Assembly (NCBI GenBank): GCA_000469685.2 | Contig: LS997562.1 | Coordinates: 44,086,869 to 44,150,868, forward strand | Reading direction: 5' to 3' | DNA length: 64,000 bases | Origin: Haemonchus contortus | Taxonomy: Eukaryota > Nematoda > Chromadorea > Rhabditida > Trichostrongylidae | Shown here: piece by piece, positions 13,435 to 24,109 of the stretch | Layout: every line of letters begins with the position of its first letter | Position numbering within the stretch: the first letter of the stretch is position 1 | Notes under the pieces: generated by a model | The model's input: only the letters and a program-made list of their open reading frames with translations | Told to the model about the DNA's origin: nothing | Database searches by the model: none | Position numbers and translations under genes: made by a program

Positions 13435-13745
13435 CTACCACCGACAAACTGCCTTTCGTGGTAGATGAAACTCGAATTCCTATCGTAAGTTCGATCCAAT
13501 ACATCGGGGATCTATTTATGGCCATCGATTGCAATACCGTGAACTTTGCTCCCATTGGGTGGCCAATTTCATTTCTTTTTTGCTTTGTTACTCTTTTCTA
13601 TGGGTGTTCAACCTGAACAATAACCTAAGTCGGCCTCCTTGCATATCGGATTTCCTCGATTGAGCTTGCAGAGAATAAACAGGAGTAAACATATTCTTCA
13701 GAGTAATTAGATCAGGTTACCTCAAGCGAGAAAAAGTACCTCAGC

Positions 13746-13819
13746 GGCTGCTTACAGATTTCGACGATTCTGCGTTCAAGCCTGCACGCAGATAGAATCG
13801 TCAAAGTCTGAAAGCAGCC
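13746..13819. ncRNA. pre-miRNA-sized hairpin (candidate)
   Basis: The arms GGCTGCTTACAGATTTCGAC and the reverse complement of the 3' arm (GGCTGCTTTCAGACTTTGAC) match with three mismatches. The pairing continues through GATTCT, then a 4-nt bulge, then GCGT. The loop is about 10 nt. Total length (74 nt) and near-continuous pairing resemble a nematode miRNA precursor. It could equally be a short foldback repeat. Nothing in the sequence proves transcription, and the hairpin overlaps the end of the exon-like segment at 13817-13956 on the minus strand. Confidence 0.3.
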
Positions 13820-13956
13820 AGCAACGGCACTCTAATTCTGCCTTGAAACTCGAAAACAAACATTCCTGGAACAGTAGCTCCCATGGTTTTCATAATGGTG
13901 ACACACCTATCGTAATGTTTCTGAGTAGGAGTCACATACAGAACGAATCTCTGAGA
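13803..13956 (-). CDS. Exon-like segment, unknown protein (partial)
   Basis: Directly after a good acceptor (CGTTTCTCAG) the minus strand is open for about 50 codons to a TGA. It begins RFVLYVTPTQKHYDRCVTIM and continues with GATVPGMFVFEFQGRI. Composition and acceptor quality argue for a real or recently dead exon. I cannot link it in phase to the exons at 13079-13434 and do not recognise it. Its last codons overlap the hairpin at 13746-13819. Confidence 0.25.
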
Positions 13957-14031
13957 AACGTAAACTCCACGCTAATTTCACTTTACTTTTTTTGTATTTC
14001 AACTAACTTTTTATGATTTTGGTACCTTCAG

Positions 14032-14152
14032 AAGAAAATTTCCAGGGGAGAGAAGCTGTGAGATGTGTATGAGGTCTGATGAAAAGAATAAGAAGTCTGG
14101 AACAGCATACGATCTTGGGGATGATGAGGCGATACTCCTAGCTACAGACTAG
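14032..14152 (+). CDS. Possible terminal exon, unknown protein
   Basis: A TACCTTCAG acceptor is followed (phase 1) by 39 codons and TAG. The stretch reads RKFPGERSCEMCMRSDEKNK and ends GDDEAILLATD. AATAAA follows at 14169-14174. The arrangement of acceptor, short frame, stop and poly(A) signal suggests the last exon of a plus-strand gene or pseudogene. No upstream exons could be joined. The CEMC pair is too little to call a zinc-binding domain. Confidence 0.25.
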
Positions 14153-14289
14153 AATTCCCGCGACGAGTAATAAAAATCCCAGCATTAGCAGCTTTCCTCA
14201 AGATTTTATCCAGTAGTTCTTGTAATCAGTGTATGCCACCGCGGTCCAAAATCATCTTGAATGGAGCGATCGCCGGTGAAATCGCCTTA

Positions 14290-17200
14290 CTGTGTCAATT
14301 TTTCTTTTCCTACGTCCTCGATTTTTAGGTAACTTTTGGGTTTTCGTTCGATGTAGATGCAGACAGAATCTTTTATTGTTCTCAGACTTACAATGTAAAC
14401 TAGCTATCCTCGTTTTCTTCCTTTTTTTGGTGTTTGGATTTTTTGTAAGTGGCTGGATTTGCCATTTCAGTGATCTTTTTCATAACTTCCAATCGTATTT
14501 GGAAATTGTGCCCTTCATTCACTTTTTACTTCTGATGTTTCAATCGCTACCTTCTCGAAGTTGTCACCTTCGTTACTTTCGAAGTTTCTTAGGTAGGTAG
14601 TGAAAATATACCCAAATATGAGTTTGCTATACTATCTAGCTGTCATCAAATTTAAATAATTAGCGAGCTCGCTGAAAAAATCTTTCCTTTTGACCTCTTT
14701 TTCTTTCATTTTTTGTCCTTAGTTCTTCTTCTGTATGCTTATACTGATTTCCCCCTTTTGGAGAATATTTCCTGTTTTCGTCAGCTCGTGTTTGAGCTGG
14801 AGAAGGAAACTTTCGCTTCTATTCATCTTCCTCTTTATCGTAACTTTATGATTATCGGAATTCGGATTTTTGAATGCTGCTACGCGTTTCCAACATGCTC
14901 TTCCTTCTACTTGTTCTGTTCCAATGCCTTCCCGTTCGGTCGCAGTGGCTCAATGTTGAAGGGTGGACTTTGAACTTTCGACCACCCCCTACCCCAGCCA
15001 CCCCAATCTGGTGCACCCTACTGGCCATTCATCGGTTTGGTTTCAACTACCCCCCCCCCCCCCTTCCACCCTCACCCCCTTCTAAGGCTGAAAATCAGCT
15101 GCCTATGAGGGCGGGGGGGGGGATTGTCAGATTATACCATCCTCGCGCTTCTAGCTCCTCCATCGACGTCCTCGCGGGTTGAGGTCCAGCATTGTCCGCA
15201 GCAACCAAATATTCCAATCGACGTTAGTAAGAAGCTCGAAAGACCATATCTCTCGTTTTTTCACCCTCTCAGAATACCCTTATGTACATGGCAGTACACT
15301 CTGGTAGGATCTCGCAGAAAAAACACCCGGTCGGGCCGAGGAACAATAAGCTCATGCCCTTCTTGGCGTGAGCGCCTCGCTCTGTTGTGGGCTGTCACCT
15401 TACATCCGCAGATATGCTTTGCGATTTCCTGTATGAAATGAAGTCGGCTGATGTCGGCGTTCGCGTACAGTCGTGGACCTTTTGACACACACACACACAC
15501 TGACTCGCACTGGACGCTCCTGCTCAGTCCGGAAGTGCGGATATTTGCAACGAATCCTATCTTGGAAACGATTTTTGCGTAGAACTCGTTATTTCCTCAA
15601 ACTTTGAGGATGAATGCTCTGAGGAGGCTAGAGCAGTGTCGTTATTGAGGACGAAGTTCGTTGAAGCAAACTTCTTCTAGAGTAAGCGATTGTATCATTT
15701 ATGGTAGGTGACAAGACAGAGTCGCTACTTCCAACAGTCACCGTGTCCAATTCCAAGCCTAAGTTTGAAAAGATCAGTTTCGTAGTGGTGAAGCAGAAGG
15801 CTCTAGTGAGCTTCTTGATCGCATATCTTTCAGTTGATGATTACTTACCTAGAACAGCGAAGTTAAATACAGCTCGGACGTAGAACTGATCTATGAACAG
15901 TGCCCTTTGCCCGCTATCGAATTTATAGTCCTGCTTTTGCGCGTTCGGGAAGGAATGCTTTCTCAGTTGTGAGACATAGTTTTCTCAGAATTTTTGAACA
16001 TTTTCATCAAATATTTCTATCCTCAAAACTCAGCGGTTTGCACCCCTCATTCACTCAGTTGAGAGTTGCGTATAGGTGTGATAATAGCTCTGCTTGTCTT
16101 TTTGTCCCAACTGCACATGGTACTGTGACATGACATGGTTCATTTCCTACATTTTTCCGGGGCGTAATGACAAAAAAAGCAAAAAGCATCATCTAATCCA
16201 ATAGGCTGCGCACCCCTTCGTTCATCACTTCTGAGTGCAAAGTTCAAAGTGCAGGCGATCTTCAACAGGTTGCTGGTCTCGGTCCGTCCATCGATCAAAC
16301 TTGCCTGTATCTTCTGATTTCCCCTTTCCTTGTTTCAGTTTGAATCAAGCTGAGGTATGAGCGATGCTCTCAACTTTCACCCAGTTTATCGAAGTTCTTA
16401 GAAAGTTCTCTTTAATTCTCTTTATCTTCTCCGACCACTTGTCGACAGAGCCTGCAAAGAAGCAGCTGGTGTTGAAAAGTTATCCACATCGGAATAAGCA
16501 TTCAGAACAGATGCTTTCTCGAATCGATCTTTAGAGAACAGGTTTCTGAGTTTGATGAACATTGCCTTACTATAAGTCATAGAAAAGTTTATCCATGCTT
16601 TTTGAAAACTATTCTAATTGCCAGAAACAGCAGGTACTGGTTTCTGAAGCACAGTCAGTGCTCCAAGAGAACTTCTCAGTTCGCACTGTGCAAGGTGAAA
16701 ATATCCCTTCAAAATGGTTTTCGTGTCAGTTAGACTTCAAATTCTTGCCATAACTTTGATCCATTCAATTATGTTTGGTTTGCCACAATCGACCTTAACC
16801 ATGTACCTTGCTCCCAGTCGACAACGTCGTATTTTTGCTGACTATTATTTTTTTACCCTTCTTTTGCCTTTCTTTCCTTTACTTAATCGATAGACGGCAC
16901 TTATTTCATCTTACCCTTTCTGGCTGATATAAACTATTACCAGTTTTCATCATCCATTTTTCTAGTAGTCCTTTACTGGTACCGAAATAATTTCTGAACA
17001 ACAAATAATCCCGCATTTTCCTGGTTTTTGGGAAAACAAGCTGGCCTATGCACGATACCGTGCGTGACTAATGGGTTCTGATATTTGAATTTCCTTGAAG
17101 ATAAACTGTGTAATTGTCTTAGCGAACATTAACCACCCCATTCCAAAAAAATGGAGAATACCGAAGTTCTCCCATCCACTAATAGCGACATAGCCGTCTA

Positions 17201-17470
17201 TCGAGAGCACATATTTCTGGCAAGCTGCATTTGGCAACCATTCATAATCGTTTATCCATTTATTAACCGCAACAATCTGAAGGATCAAGAAATCATTCAC
17301 TTCCTCGTTTACCATTTACCATTGTGGGATATCTGTACTTCACTAAAGATGAAATGGTAATTTATCAGCGACTCGATCATTTATCTGCACCCATTGGAGT
17401 AGGCATTTGATAGCATACCAATAGACGATCTCGTTGGCCAATATATTGTTTGATGAGATTTTACGCAAAA
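14290..17470. other. Intergenic, T-rich, no gene seen
   Basis: The plus strand is pyrimidine-rich around 14.3-15.1 kb, which creates long hydrophobic pseudo-ORFs. A poly-C run (about 15049-15064), a poly-G run (15112-15121) and a short CA repeat (about 15485-15500) lie here. I recognise no gene or bounded element. Confidence 0.5.
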
Positions 17471-17489
17471 ATCATGATAAGCATGTCCA

Positions 17490-18140
17490 AATTAACAATT
17501 TTGTCGAAGCCCGCCCCAGTAGGCGGAGTCTACTCGTGCCATTTGCCATTAGCTTTCACTCCTGCCGCCTACATCTCTGCCAAATTTGAATGCCTCAAGT
17601 CCAAGTTTACTATTTTGCGGAAGCCCCGCCCCTGGTGGGCGGAGTCTCCACCTGTCCCCTACTATTAGCTTTCCCATCCTGCCGCCTGCAGCTCTGCCAA
17701 ATTTGAATGCCTCGGTTCCAAATTTACTATTTCGCGCAAACCCCGCCCCTGGTGGGCGGAGTCTACACCTGTCCCCCTACCATTAGCTTTTCCATCCTGC
17801 CGCCTGCATCTCTGCCATATTTGATTGCCTCAAACCCAAGTTTACTATTTTTGCATAAACCCCGACCCAATAAACGGAGTCTACACCTGTCCCTTACCAT
17901 TAACTTTCCCATCCTGCCGCAATCATTTCTGCCAAATTTGAGCGCCAAAGGTTCAAATTTACTGTTTTTTCCGAAGCCCCGCCCCCAGTGGGTGGAGTCC
18001 ACACCTGTCACCCAAAATTAGTTTTCCCGTCTTGCCACCTACATCTTTGCCAAATTTGAATACTTCAGGCCCAGGAGAACAGGCGTTACGGATTTCCTGT
18101 GAAGTACACTCCGCGCACGCCCCGCCCCTAGTGAGCGGAG
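17490..18140 (+). repeat. ~117-bp tandem repeat array, five to six copies
   Basis: The landmark GCGGAGTC, or a close variant, recurs near 17523, 17639, 17756, 17874 and 17991, a spacing of about 117 bp. A diverged sixth copy lies near 18132. Each unit has a GC-rich self-complementary core (CCCCGCCC...GGGCGGAG) and an AT-rich part with CTGCCAAATTTGAATGCCTC. Because 117 is 39 codons, the array stays open in some frames, which explains the overlapping ORFs there. The array is followed by an ACAAACAG-rich stretch near 18250-18285. I do not think it is coding. Confidence 0.85.
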
Positions 18141-18779
18141 CGCAGCTTGAGTCACGCATACCCAAGGAGTTCGGGTCATTCCTCACTTTTTCCATCCCGT
18201 TTGAGCTGTTCCAGTTGATTTCCAAACAGCGCCATATAAGATAGTTGAAGACAAACAGACAAACAGAAAAACACAGACAAACGAACATTTGTGGTTTATA
18301 TATAGTAGGGATTTTTGTGCCTAATATTTTATCTTTCATAAAATCATAGTCAGCTCTTCTTTGTCACATCTCTTAAATCAAGCAGTTGTTTTCATCTAAA
18401 TTTAATCATGTTCTCCATTCTCTCTTCTCTTTTTATTCGATCCTCATAACGTGTCGATTTCTTCAATTTATTCACCTCGAATCGCTCCGTGAACTGTTTG
18501 TATTGATGAATTCAGGACATTTCTAGAATTCACATATTTCAGATTTGTGAAACAGCATCCCAACGAAACTGAAGGAGCTCAGGAGCACCACATGACGGCT
18601 GGTTGTGAGGAGGTCGGGTCTGGCATCTTCTGCCCGAACGGCGTGTCGCGCTCGCCACACGCGATCCCGCGATATGAAGGGAGAGATTTGAATTTCCAAT
18701 GGAAGGATACGGAGAGTCGCCGAGGAACCACTGCCGCTGGTCATAGGGGGTTCGGAGAGAAGTTCCGTTACCCGAGGAG

Positions 18780-19395
18780 GGCATTCCGATAATTTAAAAA
18801 TTTGAAGGATGTACGGCAAGTCTCAGCTAGGGTGTTGGGGCTGACAAGGTACATGAAACCAGATACGACTGCACTCAGATGGTGGTCATGGCTACAGCAA
18901 TGGTGCAGAATATCTCATTTCTAGTATCGGAGCAGTCCACCGGTATCCTCTGCAGTGCTCCAGGACCTCCAAAGGAAAGGTGCATCGGAGTGGTAAGGCC
19001 CACGATGCTCTACGGCAGCGAGTGTTGGCCCGTGAGTAAATCCCATGAAGGACAGCTCCACTTCGCTGAAATGAGAATGCTCAGATGGGTCTGCGGCTGG
19101 ACGCGGCTGGATCGGGTCAGAATGAAGGCGTCAGGACGGCTATGCAAACAGAGAGCAGAGCCTGCGATGGTTCGGACCACAGAGCTATCCGATAAGGGAA
19201 GCAATGGAGTTCGAGGCTCAAGGTAAGCTACTACGAGGAGCCCCGAAGAAGAGATGGCGAGACGTGAACAAGAAGGATCTTGCCGAAGCCAAGGTGACGG
19301 CAGAAGATGCCGTAGATAGAATGAAATGGAGACGGCTGACGAGAACAGCGGACCTTGCGACGACGCGGGATTAACGCTAGGGGGAAGAAGAAGAA
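18780..19395 (+). mobile_element. 3' end of a non-LTR retrotransposon (RT C-terminal relic)
   Basis: In broken frames the plus strand reads TMLYGSECWPVSKSHEGQL, then EMRMLRWVCGWTRLDRVR, then after a deletion and frameshift a basic tail (GAPKKRWRDV...KKDLAEAKVTAEDA...RMKWRRLTRTAD) ending at TAA 19372-19374. This is the typical C-terminal part of nematode non-LTR reverse-transcriptase polyproteins. A GAA-repeat tail (about 19384-19397) follows, as expected for target-primed insertion. It is 5'-truncated, inactive, and from a different lineage than the element at 36.6-39.6 kb. Confidence 0.75.
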
Positions 19396-19763
19396 GAATC
19401 TCGGAGCAACGCGTATTGGAAGGGGAAGATGAAGTGCGACGACTCATAGCTGTTTCTGTTAATTGAAGTGGCCGATCAACGGAGAGACGATGACCGATGA
19501 AACTTCAACCCGATCGCCCCTGCTTCCAGAAATGGAAAGAATAGTCTAGCGGCCACCTACGTCTCTGCGAAACTCTCACAGACTAAGCCCATTTCATGAT
19601 ACATTTTTGGCTGCTTTCACACTTCAGCTATACCTAATGGTTTCTAAGATTTTTTCAAAAGCATATGTATGCTCTGAAAACGTCTACTATGGTCTTGTGG
19701 AGCTGTCTGAAGTGTGGGAGTGGTTTTGTTTCTCTGATCGGTGATGGAGCTGCCTAGCTAAAG

Positions 19764-20160
19764 GTGCAGTCCTCACCAATTCGATTTTTATATAGTCTGC
19801 ATAGCTGGGCAGGCCCCAAAATGAGGAAGGATCTTGAGCTCATCAGCTTCATCACCGATCTACAGATGCAACATCTGCATTTGTCCGGATTTTTTGTGCT
19901 TGTTCTCCTCGGAGCTCTTGCAGGGATGGCGTCGACGAAACCCCGCCCAAGCATTCAACAACGAGCTATCCACGAGTGGAACGGCAACTCGTCCAAGCGT
20001 TCAACAACGGGCTCCACGAGTGGGGCGACCACCGAGAAGAGTCGCGGTCGATGCGGAGCGTGTATTGATGAGTAGAAGCATATTGCAGTCCAAATGGGGA
20101 CAAATGGTCCGTCTTGCGTTCTTGCCAAACTCTCCTAGTGAGACCACGGAATAACTACCG
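19764..20160 (+). other. Possible 5' part of the 20.3-kb candidate gene
   Basis: The DNA is less AT-rich than its surroundings and contains a near-duplicate of about 35 bp (AAGCATTCAACAACGAGCT... and AAGCGTTCAACAACGGGCTC...). Several frames are open; one has a hydrophobic stretch (HLHLSGFFVLVLLGALAGMA). It sits directly upstream of the exons at 20307-21173. I could not build a phase-consistent join, so this is only a candidate for upstream exons. Confidence 0.2.
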
Positions 20161-20306
20161 CATTTCAGCTCGCTCTTGCAGCGGCAGTTCCGGAAGGTGC
20201 AGCCGATTCTGGAAGAGGGCGATCCCTGTGAGGGTCAGGGGTACGTCTTCTCCCTGTATACCGTCATTTATAGTATTACTCTAGTCACTCATTACAAGCA
20301 ATTCAG

Positions 20307-21173
20307 GTCAGCAAGCCTTCCGAAGCGCAACCCGTCGCTCCATGCCCATTTGGTGAAGAACTTTTGTCCCGCCAGTCTCAGACCATATGGACGCGCGACG
20401 GCACTTTGCGATTTAACGGGACTGGGATCGCCACAAAACGGTCAAGGTATGGAAGCTTGTTTATGGAAGTTTTCTCCTCTGTCTGTACAATATGGCATTT
20501 TCAGCTCGCCAATGCCACCGCCGACTGCTTATTTTCAATAAATGGGAGTTTCTTCGATGAAATCGGTGGCACTAAGCACAAGGGTGAGGCACTCCACAAT
20601 TAGGATGGGCTTGGCATTCTCTAGGTGATATGAATAATCAAAAAAGAAATCTCTTTTCAGGTGGTCGCCTTCTTGATCGGCTCAAGATTGTTGGAGCCAC
20701 GGCTCCGCAGTACCTTTTTTGGCCGAAGCGTATCGAACAGTTCATAGGAAACTTCTTCTTTCATTTGTGAGTTGGCCATCATGTCGTTTTCAATAGTGCG
20801 TATTGACTCGTCACTTGTTCTCTGACGTGAAACGAATTGTGTCATTTTCAGAGTGAAGTACCCCTACATTTCGAGCCGACATTGTCACAGCACCATTATT
20901 CTTCGATGTTCTTCAACGACGCCTGACTTCTTCGGTGCCCTGACGCCACTAAATTTCGATTTCCTTGCGACACAACTGGACTTGGACGTTCTTCTGAGAC
21001 CGCTTCTTCCACGTCCTTCGGCATCACGACTCTCCGAGGCAACCACATCTCTGGACTTCTCCGAGTTTCCCTTGGCACCACCCGATATGCAGCATGACAT
21101 TAGAGATGCTGCTTTACGGCGGCTGACCGGTGGCGAGATTCAGTCTGTCGAAGCGTCATTTATGGAAAGGTGA
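20307..21173 (+). CDS. Unrecognised multi-exon gene (3' part, three exons)
   Basis: Exons 20307-20583, 20661-20766 and 20852-21173 join in phase. Acceptors are ATTCAG, CTTTTCAG and CATTTTCAG, the donors are GTGAGG and GTGAGT, and the introns are 77 and 85 bp. The product is about 235 residues, starting VSKPSEAQPVAPCPFGEE. The middle reads GGRLLDRLKIVGATAPQYLF and the end is ...IQSVEASFMER, stopping at TGA 21171-21173. A possible further intron at the end (donor at 21170) gives the same stop. No signal peptide, transmembrane segment or known domain is evident in this part. An internal stretch (20447-20504) looks like an intron but stays open in frame and was kept as coding. The start is not found. 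It may be a real lineage-specific gene or a young pseudogene. Confidence 0.45.
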
Positions 21174-21339
21174 AAACCTTCAGCTTTTTGAAGCATGTCG
21201 GTTCTCGGAAGGATTTGTTCACATTTTCAGGTGAAACGTCCGGTCGGGAGGAGCATCCAGCACTAGGACGAGGACGACGGATTTTTTGTAGTAGATGGTG
21301 ACTGGTGAGAAGGGCGCCATATAGGATTTTTTGGTTTTT

Positions 21340-24100
21340 ACTACAACTTTCTCTTTGAGCTTTCAGATTTTTACTGTAGGATATAGTTTAAATCGTAGTT
21401 ATAATGAGTTTAGGTAATCTAATTAAGTTGTACAGTATTTAGGTTTTTATTTAATTAGTTTTGTTAGTATTATTTGAGTATATTAGTATTTCTTTGATTT
21501 TAACATTGTCGGGGCTATTTGTTAGGTAAGAATTCCCGGTCGTCATTCTCTAGTAGTTAATTAAGCGATTGCTGTTCACAGTCTGGTAGTCAAAAGGGCA
21601 AAAGTAGCAGTTGTCTTTTGATATTCAATTCTAGTTCGTGGTACTATTATCCATGCTTATACCCACAAACCCGGGTATAGTAGGTAATGGGGAGAAAGAG
21701 GAAGGGGGGGGGGTGGTGTAGATGTGATGGACTCATCTCTAAATGGCTTTTTCCAGTAGCAGCTTTTTCGTAAAAAGCGGCAGGGGTTGAGGGGAGGGTA
21801 CGCAACGGGGTCAGGAAAAGGGGAACTACATTGGGGCTTATTAATTTTCGTTGCTACTTTGAGGATTTGTTGTTTTGTTGGGACAAACTTAATGCATCAA
21901 CCATCTTCTTAGTTGGGCCACTGCCATTCCTTGAGATTATGGGAGGCGACCTTTCTTCCTCAACACTATCTAAGTAACGCGAATGGGGACTGCTCTTTTA
22001 AAAGTAGTCTGGGGATCAGTAGTATCATGTTTCAAACTCTAGACTGGAGAATAACGATTCGGGAATGTTCATAAAATGAGGAGGAGGGCTAGCCTTATTT
22101 ATGAGCATATGTAATTTGTTAGGTAATAGTTCGGCGCCCTAACTCATCAGTCACCTGCCCACCCTAAGTTTTCCGTGGGTTTCAGAAGGGCGTGTCCCTT
22201 CTGCAGAAGTTAACCCTTCCGCAATGAATCCCCGCGCAGTTTCCTGCCAATGGAGTCGACTCTCGAGGTCCTCGGATCGGATGTGCCTTGGATTGCTACA
22301 GATTCGCTTCTGGTCACGCGCACATCTATCGCAAGAAGACGGCTCATTAGCGGCCGATACTCGCTGCAGTTGGGTTCATGGATCCACTCGCTCCAGGAGG
22401 GTTCGCTCCGCGATGCCCGATTGTGCAGTCTAGCTCTATGGGCGTCGTCGGGTTTCGGTTTTTTGTGCTTGCCGGACTATGTTGCCTTTTTTTGTCGGAT
22501 TTTTGCGACATCTGCAAACCTTCGAGGACACCACGTCGATTTTCCCAGTCGCAATATGAGGTGACGGATCCGATCGTTCAGCTACAACTTCTGCACAGCA
22601 ATCGCACAACAATCAGCGAGAACTCCGGTAGAGTTGCTTCTATTTTCTAAAGCCGAATGGTGAAATATCAGTGGAGATAGTTCTTTTCGTGCTTGTACTG
22701 GTGACAATAAGGTTGACTGGGTGTACATGCAATGAGGTGGGGGAGGGAGACCATTCGTTTTCTTGTCCTTGTTTGCTATCTTTCACTGGGTTAGGGTCCT
22801 ACTTTTACCGGTTTTCGAATGGGGCAATATTTCGCTAACACCTTCTCCTTCATTCTTTGGGGTTTGGGCGGAAAACTCATTTTTCCTGGTTCAGTATCCC
22901 CTGGGTTTGGAGTGCGAATCAATGATCCATGGGATGCTCTGGGAATTGGGATCTGCTCGTGTGAGTATGGGAGCAACTCGTTGCCTTTGTTCAGTGAATG
23001 GTAGTGGCGCTTTGGGTGGTCGAATGTCTAGGCTCGGTCCTTTGCTTGAAGAACTTGTTGGCACATTTGGGGCAGCTCCTTTACCTCAGAACAATCTTTT
23101 TCTTGGAAGTGTTGTTTGAAAAACTTTCGGCATCTTTGTGGGAACTGGGAATTTCGCTTGGCTTTTGTGTCCTTGTGGGATTTATGTCTTATTCAATGTT
23201 CGGGGTGCCATTTATATATTACTCTTCTAGAGAAGTTCAATAGCTTCGTTGTTTGTTAGGCTTTGGAGAGTGTTTATTGATCGTGCACGACCTTTCATGC
23301 CGTTTTCTTTGGTGTAACTAGAATTTATGCTTGCCATCCGGCTTCAGAAAGGACATCCAGTACTTCGTGATTAGATTCTTTGCCATAGGCAGCGTGAGTT
23401 TGCTATGGATCGGCTACCCACCTATTTGTATTTGTTTCCAGAGCAGTGAGTTTTGTTCGAGAGTTCAGAAAAGCTAACAGTAACAGTACTAAGGTTGCTT
23501 CAGAATCATATTACTCTTCTGAAAGAATCGTTGCTGTTGACTTGGTGCTCAGCTTGAGCATAACCCCACTCAAAACGCTTTTTCTTTTGAATTTTGTGTT
23601 CGCTTTGCTTTATTGACGTTCGGTTAATTGACAAAAGATGGCTCAAATAAGTTGGAATACTCCTGAAATGAGGATGATAGGGTTTTTATGTCAGGATGTA
23701 GCCCGTGTGTTCATGAAGTAGGATAAAAGTAATGGTAATCATGTAATGCCCTGCTTGCTACGCACCTCGGCCCACATTTTCGTGAAGGCAGAGAAGAAGT
23801 GTTGACAATAAGCAGAGTCGCGTTTGACCATCAAATATTTCTTTCTGCTTTGGGAACGGCTCCCGGCTTTGTTGTTCCCATCTCTGCTAGTATTGTCGTC
23901 GCAGGGAAATCACCTCTGGCCTTGTCAAAGTCTGAATCTGGCTAGCTTGTTCAATCGTCAGCATTTCCGTCAGATGGATTCATTGAAAAGAGTTTGGCAA
24001 TCCCTTTGTCTTCTTGAGGATTCTGGATCGTAACGTCATCGGTCGTCTTGGAATTTGCTCAACGTTTGGTGGAAATCGATCAATGCCGCAGTGGTGATAA
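21340..24100 (+). other. G/T-skewed segment
   Basis: The plus strand is visibly rich in G and T and poor in C and A, with G runs near 21695-21710. Long hydrophobic pseudo-ORFs (for example 22763-23119) come from this skew. Repeat X copy 1 lies inside. I see no splice-linked gene. Confidence 0.5.
22157..22612 (+). repeat. Repeat X, copy 1
   Basis: This ~450-bp dispersed repeat begins GCCCACCCTAAGTTTTCC and ends near a stretch resembling GAACGATC...GTTCAG...GCAATCGCAC. It is matched in opposite orientation by 26788-27230. Shared translated patches on corresponding strands (CAH-x-x-QEDD-x-LA-x-DARYS style) show the homology runs through the middle. No open frame, target duplication or terminal repeat was found. 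It is probably a non-autonomous mobile element. Confidence 0.6.
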
Positions 24101-24109
24101 TATCGACTG

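Noticed and set aside
14292..14600. 102-codon Phe/Leu-rich ORF resembling a membrane protein
   Set aside because: The stretch is simply T-rich on the plus strand; the hydrophobicity follows from composition.
22763..23119. 118-codon hydrophobic plus-strand ORF
   Set aside because: Explained by the strong G/T skew of the segment, which gives many Leu/Val/Gly/Phe codons. No acceptor, donor or homolog-like motif was seen.
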